NCBI RefSeq assembly: GCF_016920785.2
Contig: NW_024609835.1
Coordinates: 170,992,995 to 171,056,994 of the forward strand
DNA length: 64,000 nt
DNA from: Ixodes scapularis
Lineage: Eukaryota > Arthropoda > Arachnida > Ixodida > Ixodidae
Direction of reading: 5' to 3'
Made by a program: the position numbers and the translations under genes. Shown here piece after piece: positions 12,274-22,860 of the stretch. Position 1 is the stretch's first letter. Each line of letters begins with the position of its first letter. The notes beneath the pieces were generated by a model that did not search any database, was not told the DNA's origin, and saw nothing but the letters and a program-made list of their open reading frames with translations.

Positions 12274-12720
12274 TGTCACGGGTGGTGACCAAAAAAATAG
12301 GAAATAAACAGGAAGAAATAAACGTTTAATGTGGCGAACTTGTGCCAAAAAAATAAAAGGGGTACAACGATAATAACAGAGCGTCGCGGGCGTCGAAGTC
12401 GGCGGAGCAGCACAGTCGAACGCTGGGGCGAAAACTGAATTCGCTCGCCTGGCGGAATCCCTTATTTACCCTCGTGGGTTTCTGGATCGTTCGGCGTAGA
12501 AGGTTCGGTGTGTAGAACATTCTAACCTCGAATCAGCAAGACGGTTCTCGAATTCACTAGAACATCAAATTACACTGTCAACAAAAATGTGCAGTCGCGG
12601 CCAGGAATCGAACCCTGGCCTTCTGCGTGGGAGGCAAGCGCGATAACCATTAGGCCACGCGCGCGCTGCCCACTTGTCCAGCTGCGCGCGCTGCCTACTT
12701 GTCCAGCTGCGCGCGCGGCA
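12274..12720 (-). repeat. 5' LTR of gypsy element 2 (447 bp)
   Basis: The partner of 6789-7210. It is 25 bp longer because the unit ctgcccacttgtccagctgc plus five more bases is tandemly duplicated near 12667-12716. Its end abuts the primer site. Confidence 0.9.
12594..12666 (-). other. tRNA-Gly(CCC)-like cassette, second LTR copy
   Basis: The same cassette in the 5' LTR, differing at one D-loop base (TGGCCTAATGG). A and B boxes are both intact, so the cassette is part of the LTR family rather than a private insertion. Confidence 0.6.
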
Positions 12721-12820
12721 ATATAACGGTTCGGGTTCGGGTTCAGTTCCGGAAAAAATACCGGTTCGGTTCCGGTTTTCGGTTCGGTTCGGTTTGGTTC
12801 GGTTCCGGTTCGACACCCTG

Positions 12821-12821
12821 A

Positions 12822-12854
<33 letters not shown>

Positions 12855-13293
12855 CGTTTACTATTCATGCTTAATTCGCTATTATTGAACGAGAGTTTAT
12901 GGTTCCTTTTGACGTAATATTTTTGTTGTTGAATTAATTAAACTCAAGCCGCGCAATAGCAGGGGATACTCAGCTTACGGAACAGGAACCGGCTTTGTGT
13001 TATCGTGCTGATCACGAGAAAGTCGGTCGTGGTGGTGGCTTCGGAGCATAAGTGACCAAATAGCTAGATCCTGGGGCGACTTGATTGCCGGGTCGAGTTT
13101 CCTTTATTTCCCAGCCTGTCGGAAACAGACAAAGCAAACAAAAATCAATCGTGAGGATGGCCGAGCAGGCGTCAAACTTGGCATACCAAGTGCCGATTTT
13201 TTTTTTCGCCGTTCGCTCGCGCGTTTTTGGGGCAGCTATTTTTTCCCGTGAAAGCTAATCAACTATTGAAATATCATGAACGCGAGGCCTCAC
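12821..13293. other. Short intergenic stretch between elements
   Basis: It starts with a (TA)n tract (12821-12846) and continues as AT-rich sequence. I see no coding frame, RNA gene or terminal repeat in it. Confidence 0.6.
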
Positions 13294-13510
13294 TGTTGCG
13301 ACGGTGACTTGCACTGTCAAATCTCTGTGTGACATATTCGCCCCACGCATGCGCGCCATATGTTATCGCTTGGCGCTCTGGCTACAAGAGCGGAAGGCCA
13401 ATGTTGTGTGGATCACTTTCATCTTGTTCGTTCTTGACGATTGACCATGTTGTCGATAAAGCAGCAAGCCCTGCTGCCTCGGCCTCTGTCCGACTTCCCA
13501 CAACTTAACA
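13294..13510 (+). repeat. 5' LTR of gypsy element 3
   Basis: Starts TGTTGCG and ends CTTAACA, 217 bp. It is preceded by CTCAC and followed by the primer site. Confidence 0.92.
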
Positions 13511-13554
13511 GTGGCGACGAGATGTGGGTCAGCAAGCCTGGTTGCTGAAGAAGC

Positions 13555-14480
13555 ATGAGCGTGGAAGAGGGCGACAACACCTCAGACAGGACTATACAGA
13601 ACAGTTCCGTCTTGGGGCACCTTTTGGAATTTTATCCGGAGAAAGGCAACTTTGAAGTTTATGTGAAACGCTTTGAAGCTTTCGCAACTGCAAACAAGAT
13701 TGACCTGGCTACCAAGCAGCAGGTATTTCTCACGCTTATCGGGGAGGCGGCGCTCATCACGCTTCGAAATCTGCTCTTCCCGAAAAAGCCTGTGGAAGCC
13801 AACTACGACGACATCGTCAAGATCCTCCTGAACCACTACGCTCCCAGGCGTTCGGGGGTGGTGGAACGATACAAATTCTACCGAAGGGATCAATGTCAAG
13901 GTGAAAACATCTCTGACTTTGTCGTGGAAATCTTCGGCACGTCTCTAGAGGAGGCGCTTCGAGACCGTCTCATCGCGGGACTACAGAATGACGCAATCCG
14001 CTTCAAGTTGCTGGCGATAAACAATAAAGACCTCACCTTCGACCAGGCTTACAGCTCTGCCTTGGGAATGGAGGCGGCGCAAGGCCAAAGCAAGGAGGTT
14101 CGGCGAACAGAGGAACCCTCAGCTAGCCCCAGTGTCCAAGGCGACGTCAACTGGCAGCGAAGGTCCACATAGAGACAAGGTAAAAAGAACTTTCCGGCTT
14201 CAAAGACTAATGCCACTTGTACTAGGTGTGGTAGCGCACACAACTCAAAGGTGTGTCCTCACTTAAAGAGCAAGTGTTTCAAATGCTCAAAACCCGGCCA
14301 CATTGCGAAAATGTGTAGAACAAGCATCAAACCAGTAACAACACTAGAGAACGCCGTTAAGGAAACTGAATTGATCAAAAATAAAGCAAAACCAAAGGCA
14401 AACGTCTACTGTGTAAGCGTAATGATTGACGGCAAACAGGTCGAAATGCTAGTAGATGGGGACCTTCTGTTTCAATATTG
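13555..14480 (+). pseudogene. gag and start of protease, element 3
   Basis: The first 205 codons (13555-14172) give a capsid-like Gag with an aromatic, lysine-rich start. After a TAG at 14170-14172 the same frame continues into two zinc knuckles at about 14220-14320 (CTRCGSAHNSKVC and CFKCSKPGHIAKMC). Protease follows near 14400-14480, but its active-site segment is frameshifted: VDG is visible where VDTG is expected. The ATG at 13555 lies 44 bp after the LTR and is the first in frame. Confidence 0.75.
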
Positions 14481-14826
14481 AGCGAAAGCGCATTTTGCAA
14501 AACGTTTGAGAACAAACGCTGTGAAAAAAAGCAACGTAAGGCTAAAAGCTTACAATAGAAGTTCGATTCCAGTAAAAGAATTTGTTAGCATTCGAGTAAC
14601 GTACGAGGAAAACGACCACACTCTGCCGTTGATCATTGCGCAGAATGTAAAGGAACAGTCACTACAAACTTGCTGGGTCGCGACTGGTTATCAAAAGTGC
14701 GATTGAACTGGTCTCAGATAATCTCAGTGCACACGGTCATGACGAAAGTGTCATTAAAAGAGAAGTACAGTGACGTGTTTGAAAGCGGATTCAGCGTAAT
14801 CAAAGGCTTCAAAGAAAGCTTACTTC

Positions 14827-16568
14827 TTAAAGGGGCACTGACAGGGTATTTATGCTCGCCGAGGTTTTTAGTTGTACGTGACATATGAGAGCTCAACTAC
14901 CCAGAACAGAATTTGCGGCTCAAAATTCGGTTTCTTTCCGCCCGAAAACCGCCGATCAAGAGCTGGCCGGTTCGAATCTCGCTCACTCTCTTTTCCGCGG
15001 TCACGGGCCGTTTCCTAAGGTATCGATGCGACCACCAAATTTAATCAAAGTCGTAGGTCAGTGAAGGCAGACACTCAACATTAAAAATAGTAAAAAATAT
15101 GAAACCCATTTTTTGTGGCTTCTAAAAAGTTGCAAATACGTTGATTGAAAAAAAAAGTTCCACAGACAACCGGAAGCAATCTGTGCGTGCGTCGTTTCGC
15201 GTATCGTGGGACTCGCAGGGACGGCGATAGCAGCGGACGACGGGCGTGGGACCTCCATTTCAGAACTGTCGTTCGCGATACCGGCAAATTTTGTCTGCCT
15301 TTAAAAGAGAAATTTGGGACTGATCAAAAGAACTGGTATTCATCCCGTACGACACGCCCGATCACCAAGCCGATTTGCACGAAGACGTCGCCGAGCCGTC
15401 GCTCCCTTCTCGTGGCTGAAGACATCGCTCGCGCAAACGTCAAGCACGACGTGTCTACTTCGAGGTGAGTATGCACGCGTACGATTTTTTTACTACGTGA
15501 GAATGTCGCCAATGCGCGGTGCATCCCGACTTCGACCCGGGAGTGCTTTTGCTAGAGGAAAATCGGCAGCAAACTTTCCAACTTACAGTTTATCGGCTGA
15601 GTTATTACTAAGGAAAGAGATTCCCCAGTTTCGGTATGACCTCAGTGGGGAAGACGTCCGCTTCACACGCGGTAGGACCGGGTTCGATCCCCCGTGAAAC
15701 CTTTTTCTTTTTTTTAAAATATCTTTTGATGTCTACATCTTTTTCTTTTTAAACAATTATCACTGAAGAAACAAAAAATAAGAAACAAATGTTGTGGACG
15801 ACACGTCGCTGAATTAAATGGTACGGGATTTCCTTTTTGACACCTGCGAACTCAATGTAATCACCTTCCACAAAATGCAAGAAGCATATAAATCAGGTAG
15901 CGTCCGCTTTCCGAGGTGCCCGTAAATGGTCTACAGGAATTGCAGCCAGCCATTGATCCCGATTCCTTTGATCTTTCGGAAACTCTGTCGCACAATGCCA
16001 CTTCTGTTTCGGACGCAGGGCATGTGAGCCAGCTCTTCAGGCAACATCTAGGGTGTATTGTTTTCGGAGCCGATCAAAATTCACCACGGGCACTCACTAC
16101 TCATCTCCAACTCCTCAATGTACAAAACAACTCATCTTGGAGTACAGAACAACGAGCGGAACATACATAACTGCAAAAGAATCGCTCGGTGAACAGTTCC
16201 GGTACGCCGCATGCCGTCTGCTGCGGGAAGGAGAAAAAAAAAAAAAAAAACACACGGTCGCGTGTCGCCACGTGACTTCTTTGAACTTTGAACTTTATTT
16301 CAGCAACATTATGCCGAGGACACCGGACAAAAAGCTAACAGAAGCTAGCTTGACTGGGTCCGGACGTCCGCCACTCACTCTCTTCTCTCCACCTCTCCGA
16401 CCTCCGTCGGGTTTCGGTTTCGGTTTCGAGCAGTTGCGTCTTTTGGCTTTATTAAAAAATACGCTACTCTGTTGCAAAATATTAATTGGGTAGTCCTCCG
16501 ACACCATAATAAAGCGCCTGGCAAAAAATTAAAAAAAAAAGTGTTGGGGGGTGTCAGTGTCCCTTTAA
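14827..16568. mobile_element. TTAA-type DNA transposon inside element 3
   Basis: TTAA flanks both ends (14827-14830 and 16565-16568). The ends are inverted: AGGGGCACTGACA on the left and, read inward, AGGGACACTGACA on the right. The gypsy reading frame before the left TTAA continues in phase after the right one, which fixes the boundaries. TTAA duplication is typical of piggyBac-like transposition. No transposase is recognisable in the 1.7 kb, so it is non-autonomous. It contains a tRNA-like gene at 15627-15701. Confidence 0.85.
15627..15701 (+). tRNA. tRNA-Val(CAC)-like gene or pseudogene
   Basis: An anticodon arm CCGC-TTCACAC-GCGG would read CAC (valine). A T arm with GGTTCGATCC matches the B box, and acceptor strands GTTTCG and TGAAAC pair well. 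The D arm is weak and the A box imperfect (TGACCTCAGTGG). A run of T (from 15702) supplies a pol III terminator. It sits inside the TTAA transposon, so it may be a captured tRNA or the head of a tRNA-derived SINE rather than a working host tRNA. Confidence 0.5.
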
Positions 16569-17311
16569 AGATAACGCCCGGCCTATTTTTTGCAAAGCAA
16601 GGCCGGTGCCTTATGTGCTCCGTGAAAGCGTAGAGAAATAGCTAAAATCTTTGAAAGAAAACGGTGTAATATACCGATTCCAACACAGCGATTGGGCAAC
16701 ACCCTTAGTCGTTGTTCCAAAGGAAGACAAGACAGTGAGACTCTGTGGGCATTATCCTGTCACAGTAAATCCACATTTGAAGGTAGATCACTACCCGCTT
16801 CCATTGCCCGAAGACATTTTTGCGGCAGCAGCGGGAGGAGCAGTCTTCACTGTCCTCGACTTGTCAAAAGTTTACTTGCAACTAGAGCTCGAGCACCATT
16901 CGCAAGAGCTTCTAACGGTGAATACCCACCTCGGGTTACACCGGTTCCGACGACTTCCCTAAGGAGTGGCAAGTGCGCCTGCATTGTTTCAGTCAGTGAT
17001 GGATCAGATCCTTAAAGAAATGCCAAGCACTGCTTGCTACCTTGATGATGTTCTAATTTCCGGTAGAACACACGAGGAATGCACAGAAAACACCGAGCGT
17101 GTTTTGGAACGGCTACAAAAGCACGGAATACGTGTAAACCCGAGGAAGTGTAATTTTTTTCAGAGAAGTGTCAGGTATCCTGGACACGAGATAAGCAGAA
17201 ATGGACTTCAGCCAACAAAAGAAAAGGTGGAAGCGATGTTGAAAGCGCCAGAACCACAAAACGAGAAAGAGTTGAAGGCTTTCTCAGGCCTACTGAACCT
17301 TTACGCAAAAA
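16569..17311 (+). pseudogene. Reverse transcriptase fragment, element 3
   Basis: This continues the pol frame interrupted by the TTAA transposon. It shows RT fingers and palm features: the DWATPLVVVPK segment near 16690, a DLSKVYLQ segment near 16858-16881 and the catalytic CYLDDVLIS near 17036-17062. A stop at 16960-16962 and others before 16651 make it non-functional. The frame is cut again near 17312 by a foldback insertion, after which RT/RNase H resumes at 17529. Confidence 0.8.
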
Positions 17312-17520
17312 ATCGTAAGGGTGCAGGCGAGCTGGTGAATATTAATCATGTTGAATCAATCTAAGACTGGGGTAGAGAAGAAACATCAAAACGTAGAAGG
17401 GACAGAAAATAGACAAGATGATGTCTCAATTGAGACGTCATCCTGTATATTTTCTGTCCCTTCTACGTTTTGATGTTTCTTCTCAACCCCAGTCTCAAGT
17501 TAATTCAACATGATTTTACA
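17312..17520. mobile_element. Foldback (palindromic) MITE in pol of element 3
   Basis: From 17347 (CATGTTGAAT) to 17512 (ATTCAACATG) the sequence folds back on itself with arms of about 70 bp, such as AACATCAAAACGTAGAAGGG against its complement. An unpaired left part (17312-17346) suggests the right end is truncated. Pol homology stops before it and resumes after it. Confidence 0.75.
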
Positions 17521-17528
17521 CAAAGTTT

Positions 17529-19295
17529 TTGCCGTGCCTTGCCTCAACACTAGAACAAATGCACAAACTGCTCAGAAAGGGAAACGCATGGAACTGGACG
17601 CAGGAGTGTAAAGAAAGTTTTGAGTGTTGCAAACAGCTACTGTGCAGCAACCCTGTTCTTGAGCTCTATGACGCAGCAAAACCGCTCAAATTGACGTGTG
17701 ATGCGTCTTCTTACGGTGCGGGTTCTGTTATCTCTCGTGTGATCAACGGAGAAGAAAGGCCAGTGACTTATGCATCCAGAGCGTTAAGGGCCGCTGAGCG
17801 GAACTACGCTCATATCGAAAGAAAAGCGTTGGCGGTCGTGTATGGCATACAGAAATTTCACAAGTGTCTGCATGGCCGTCTGTTTACCATCGTAACAGAC
17901 TACCAACCGCTCACGCATATTTTCGATCCGAAAAAGCATTCTAGCTCCATAGCCGCCGCAAGAATACACCGCTGGTCCAACTTACTTGCCAGTTACCAGT
18001 ACACCATCCAGTATCGGAAGGGTGGTTGCATTGGAAATGCAGACGGGTTGTCCAGGTTACCGCTATCTTGTCCGCGGACGCAGGAAGCTGTTCATTGTTT
18101 CTCGCCCGTTCCTGACATGCCGCTAACAGCTGAAGATGTCGCAAAAGAAACCGAGAAAGACGATTAGCTATGGCAAGTTCACGAGATGACATGGCATGGT
18201 TGGCCCAAAGGTGTTGACAAAAAACTGGAACCGTACTTTATCGGACAGTACGAACTCTCATCGGACATGAACTGCCTCCTATGGAACAACCGCGTGGTTC
18301 TGCACGAAGAACATCCAGGAGTTAACAAGATGAAAATGCTTGCTCAGGGGATCGTGTGGTGGCGACGCATTGACAAAGAGCTTGAAGAGTTTGTCAGAGA
18401 GTGTGATGTTTCTGACAGTGTCCGATACCAGCAGCACCGTTACAACCGTAGTTGTGATGTTCCAACGATTGGAAACGCGTCCACCTGGACTTCGCCGAAA
18501 AAGATGGCAAAACTTTTCTGGTCATGGTTGACTCGCATTCCAAGTAAACTCACGTCTAGCACAACCGCTCAAAAGACGGTAGAGGTTGCACGGCCGGTGT
18601 TTGCGTCCTATGGACTACCGGTCGAAGTTGTGACAGACAATGGTCCACAATTTGCTTGTCACAAGTTTCAAGAATTCCTTCGTAAGAACGAAGTCAAGCA
18701 CATGCTAACGCCACCATACCACCCGTAGTCAAATGGGGCCGCTGAACGGGTAGTTCAGACTGTAAAGAAGGCTCTGTTAAATCGTTGTTGGCAGACCAAA
18801 GGAATGACTGCACAGGAAGCATGCAGCACAAGATTGACAATCTTATTTTTTCATACAGGATGACATCGCATTTTTTTACGGGCGAGACTCCCAGTGAACT
18901 TTTCCTCTGAAGAAAACTGTGAACGAGATTATTTATTTTGAAACCAAACATGACACGAGCAATGCAAACCAAAATGGAGAGCATCGAGAAGAGCTGGAAA
19001 TAAACGCCGTGGTACTGATCGCACCTTTTCTGTGGGGAATGCAGTAATGGTGAAATCCGTGAGGGCTGAAAGTGTCAAATGGTTTAGGGGAACAGTGATT
19101 AAGGTTGTGTCTAACGTTACATTTTTGGTACGGGTACAGCAGCGCATCAAATTTGTGCACGCAGATCATTTGAGAGCCGCGAACCCTGTACATATCCCTG
19201 TGCCAGAACAGGTCGCTCAACCGTACTGGCCTGCTTTGCATGACAGCGCTGAGGATACGCTTGGGGAAACGGCTGACGACACAGGCAGCGCATAA
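17529..19295 (+). pseudogene. RNase H and integrase fragments, element 3
   Basis: RNase H spans about 17529-18167: TCDASSYGAGS, the YAS...E core and a TDYQPL segment are visible. Integrase starts at 18186. Its core keeps VTDNGPQF (about 18630) but has a TAG at 18726-18728 just before the conserved SNG segment. The N-terminal zinc region has lost a cysteine. A final fragment at 19032-19295 looks like the integrase C-terminal tail. It is non-functional. Confidence 0.8.
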
Positions 19296-19500
19296 ACTGG
19301 ACTGGGTAGTCGCGTTCACCCACACGTCTCTCCTAGGCGAAGCACTCGTACCAAAAGATTACCAGACAGGCTGCCGTATCATTGAGTGTGAACATTGAAT
19401 TGGATTGTATGAGTTGTGTTATTTACATATGTTACTTATACTAATGCCTTACAAAGTGTACGTTTGTGTAATAGCGTCTGTAAACTAAAAGGGGAAGGAA

Positions 19501-19717
19501 TGTTGCGCCGGTGACTCGCGCTGTCATATCTTTGTGGGACATATCCGCCCCACGCATGCGCGCCATATGTTTTCACTTGGCGCTCTGGCTAGAAGAGCGG
19601 AACGCCGCTGCTGTGGGGATTACTTTCATCTTGTTCGCTCTTGACGGTTGACCAGGTTGTCAATAAAGTACTAAGCCCTGCTGCCCCGGCGTCTGTCCGA
19701 CTTCCCGCAACTTAACA
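19501..19717 (+). repeat. 3' LTR of gypsy element 3
   Basis: Same ends and same 217-bp length as the 5' copy. It is preceded by the purine tract and followed by CTCAC. Confidence 0.92.
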
Positions 19718-22124
19718 CTCACCATAACATTACCTTCTGCGGTAACTTTTGAGCTCAAAGGAAGTGTTGGTCCGGTATCGCATGACTAGCGCAGCTGCGG
19801 AGACGTGCTCAAACTGTGCCAACGTTTGTACCACCGTCACCTTAGAATAAATGGAACGCACTCGAAAAAATTAAAGTGTACTTGCTACACGATGCATGGG
19901 TAAATCCATACCGTGTTTGTTTGAGGTGCACGTCAAAGAGAAAGCAGCAAATAGAATCGACGAGTGTATCACTGCGACGAGAGCGTCCGCTACCCCGCCA
20001 CACAATACTTCGAAAATAACAAGGGGACGACGAAAAGATAATACTCACCTTCGAAATGGGAAATCTGGGCTAGGGATTAAGCTGTTCATGCAGAAAATAG
20101 GTAAAATTACAAAAAAAAGAAAGAAAAGGGATCGCAGGATCATCTCTTAGGTGGTCGTGGGCAACAGGTGACGAGAGCTGTTGCGTATACGGCTACGGCC
20201 GCTGAAGTCAGCGCGATCGTTCTCGTTGTTTCCGGAATTCGTGAATCGAGCTGTTTTCAGCGAGCAATGTAGTTTCGAGTACGTTTTTCTTTCCTCGCTG
20301 CTTGAAGCGGGGAAGCGCGAGAAGAGCATGTAGAACTTTGCACGCGTTGGTAGGCGGCCATGAAGCTATCATAAGATTCTACTATAAGTAACCTGCACAT
20401 AACTTCCGATTATTTTGTTTGGTGAATTCGAATTTGTTCTTAGGTTTTGTCGTACGCACGTTTTGCGACATAGTAAAAAAAACGAAAAAGTTTAAGCGAG
20501 CAGTAATTGCCACAACGCGTTAAAACCACAGACCCAAAGCGAGGCAAAGCGAAAGGAATACCTGACCCGGTCACGTAATGTTGCCTTGTCTCCACGTCAC
20601 CGCCAAACGATCGGAGGGCTCCAATTGGTCCAGCTTGGGACTAATAGTCGCTTACAGCTTAAGAAACGCTGAGCACGGTTCATAACCTTCACTCTCTTTG
20701 CTTCCTGATTGGTGCTTCGGTGTTCTTATCGGCTAACGCCGCAACGTCATCGGCTACGGAGCTAAGACGTCCGGGACTCGCCACACCCTTCTTTTTTTAA
20801 GCTCTTGCGACTATGGGAAAGTTTGGATCTCTGGGGGAGATTCAATTTACGTCTGGGTTCTTTTTAAGCGAGTTTGGGGAAAATGTGCGCGGCACATATT
20901 CGTATAGCCCCTCGCAAGTTATTGACGTGTCAATTGGATGATTCTGGTTACTTTATAAATAGAGTTAGCGACCATTATTTAATAGTTTGGATGGAAAGAC
21001 GTCGGTTGCTTGTAAGAAAACTTACAAAAGCATCAGAACTCTACAAAATATAGAACTTTTGAAGGTATTTGGAATTAAAATTTGAAATTATGAAAAAACA
21101 AACGAAAAAACTTGCGCTGACGTTTTTCGCCAATTTATTGTTTTCTCATTTGTTGGCTTGGTTCCAATATTTATTACCATAGGGTTTTAGATAGCAGGCA
21201 GAAAGATAGATAAGCTCAACCTGATGAGGCCGGACCCTCAGTTTCAAGAAGCCGATCTTCTTTAACCTTGTTGCACTATAGAAAATCGGAGCACTTGGGA
21301 GAGCTGATTGCTGCAATCTTGGCGAAGGATGGGGGTGATAATACATCTTTGAAAACGTGGTCCAGCTTATGGACAGGAGAAGAGGGCAGAACAAAGGTCA
21401 ACAGACGGCGCTAACTTGAGCTGTTCCTTCATCTAAAATACGCTCGAATATATCCTCCTTTTTGTCGCTCCTAATCCTCTACCCCAAAGCGGTTTGCAAG
21501 AGCTGTGTCTTTTTGTCCACTATATCAATCGAATTTAGGGGATGTGTCGAGTGGCGCGATGAAGTAGATGAGTTATTCCTGCATATTTTCACGATTAAAC
21601 AGTTGAAGGTAGCGCATTGTCATGTCTTCTTCTTCTTCCCTCTTTTGCGTTGTCTATAAGCGCGTTCATGTTTTCAAAGATTCAGCACCAACTGGCCCAA
21701 CAGGGAACACTAATAATATATTTTCACTGTAACAGCTCACTGCCGTAGCGCAGACTATTTTTTCTTAGGCATGAACACATTTTTTCTCTCGTTATTTGCC
21801 GAAATTCTCTATAGATTGCAGCGATTGGTCAAGTACTTTGCGGGAAAATAGGCGGTCAAGATTTTTTAGAACGTGAGGGTTCAATACGTTTGGCTTTCGA
21901 CTGTCATAAGAGTATCAGATGGTGAGGTTAAAAATGATAAATTCACGTTCTGCATTTCTATTTTTTACCAGTTTACCAGCTGTATGCCATTGGTCATAAA
22001 ATTTACGCTCTCCAACTTCCAGACCAACGTAATGGGTCTATTTAATATTCGAACATACAGAAACATCTTGTACCCCTCTCGAGTCTAAGAAATGACAACG
22101 ATGTGTGACCACTCGAAATTAGCT
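19718..22124. other. Intergenic, nothing assigned
   Basis: About 2.4 kb with only short open frames lacking domain features. It is AT-rich in the second half. I see no RNA gene and no clear terminal repeats. Confidence 0.5.
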
Positions 22125-22395
22125 TTAAAGGTGCCACGAGGAGCTTTTTTAGATCGCCTAAATATGGCTAAACTCACTTTGCTGGCTCCAAGCATCCTAG
22201 AAATCCCTAAATCTTGACGATACACTGTGAGTCAATAGCAAGCAAACGTACCTCACGCCTCCGACCGGTGGAACCGCGGAGCGATATCTCGAATAGGCGC
22301 GTTATGATTTATGGATTTCAAGGATTCTTAGAGCCCGCCGAGTAAATTACCGCCATATATAGACGCTCTCAAAAACCTGCTCAGGGCACCTTTAA
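22125..22395. mobile_element. TTAA-type MITE (271 bp)
   Basis: TTAA at both ends (22125-22128 and 22392-22395). The inverted ends read AGGTGCC, then AcGAGgAGcTTTTT on the left against cTGAGcAGgTTTTT on the right. There is no coding content. It belongs to the same structural class as 14827-16568 and 22861-23482. Confidence 0.75.
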
Positions 22396-22685
22396 GCATA
22401 ATGTTGTTTTGTTTTAAAATACCATTATTTTATGGATATTAAGAATTTTTTTATGCTTTGGGTGTGTGATGTCCCAGAAGAACCTATAAAGCACAATCGA
22501 TCTATTACAATTCATGCAGTCCATAACCAGCTTAAAAGGGTCATTACACATACAATCAGTTACACCCTACTGTTTACCCAGGAATCAAAAGCACGACAGA
22601 GTTGTGTTTCTTCAATACTTACAGTTGGCGAAGATTTGGAACTCTTCTTAACTTGTTTTCCCCAATCCAATTGTCCCCCCGAAAT

Positions 22686-22686
22686 T

Positions 22687-22722
<36 letters not shown>

Positions 22723-22799
22723 ACGCACACGCACACGCGCGCACACACGCACACACGCACACACGCACACACACACACACACACACACATACACACACA
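22686..22799. repeat. (AC)n / (ACGC)n microsatellite
   Basis: About 114 bp of CA repeat with CACG interruptions in the middle. Open frames across it on either strand are artefacts of the repeat. Confidence 0.97.
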
Positions 22800-22860
22800 A
22801 ATCAACAACAACACCGAGTGCGTTGTGCAGTTATGTGCTCCCCTACGACGAGAGAATACT

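Larger units (their letters stand above)
6789..12720 (-). mobile_element. Ty3/gypsy retrotransposon, nearly intact (element 2)
   Basis: A complete minus-strand element has two LTRs, a primer site, gag, pol and a purine tract (7211-7224, plus strand ttactccccccttt). ATAT lies on both outer sides (6785-6788 and 12721-12724), a likely target duplication. The LTRs are nearly identical apart from a 25-bp duplication, which implies a recent insertion. Coding damage is small: one stop in gag and one frameshift in RT. It sits inside the hAT-like element. Confidence 0.9.
5700..12820. mobile_element. hAT-like DNA transposon split by gypsy element 2
   Basis: The left end reads CAGTGTGTCGAACCG and the right end, read inward, CAGGGTGTCGAACCG: 14 of 15 match. 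The 8 bp outside are ATATATCT and ATATATAT, a near-duplication of hAT size. Both ends carry dense sub-terminal ggttcgg/ccggttcg motifs (5715-5850 and 12725-12815). Without the inserted gypsy element it is about 1.2 kb. A 78-codon open frame at 5967-6203 and the rest of 5850-6788 show no recognisable transposase, so it looks non-autonomous. Confidence 0.7.
13294..19717 (+). mobile_element. Ty3/gypsy retrotransposon, older copy (element 3)
   Basis: Two 217-bp LTRs (13294-13510 and 19501-19717) are flanked by the direct repeat CTCAC (13289-13293 and 19718-19722), a perfect 5-bp target duplication. A primer site TGGCGACGAG starts at 13512, and a purine tract (aaaaggggaaggaa) ends at 19500. The LTRs differ at roughly 25-30 of 217 positions by eye, so the insertion is old. 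It carries two later insertions: 14827-16568 and about 17312-17520. Confidence 0.92.

Noticed and set aside
9858..12307. Several plus-strand frames opposite gag and pol of element 2
   Set aside because: They are antisense shadows of a clear gag-pol reading.
14960..14985. B-box-like GGTTCGAATC
   Set aside because: No A box or tRNA fold around it. It could be a SINE fragment, but this is unsupported.
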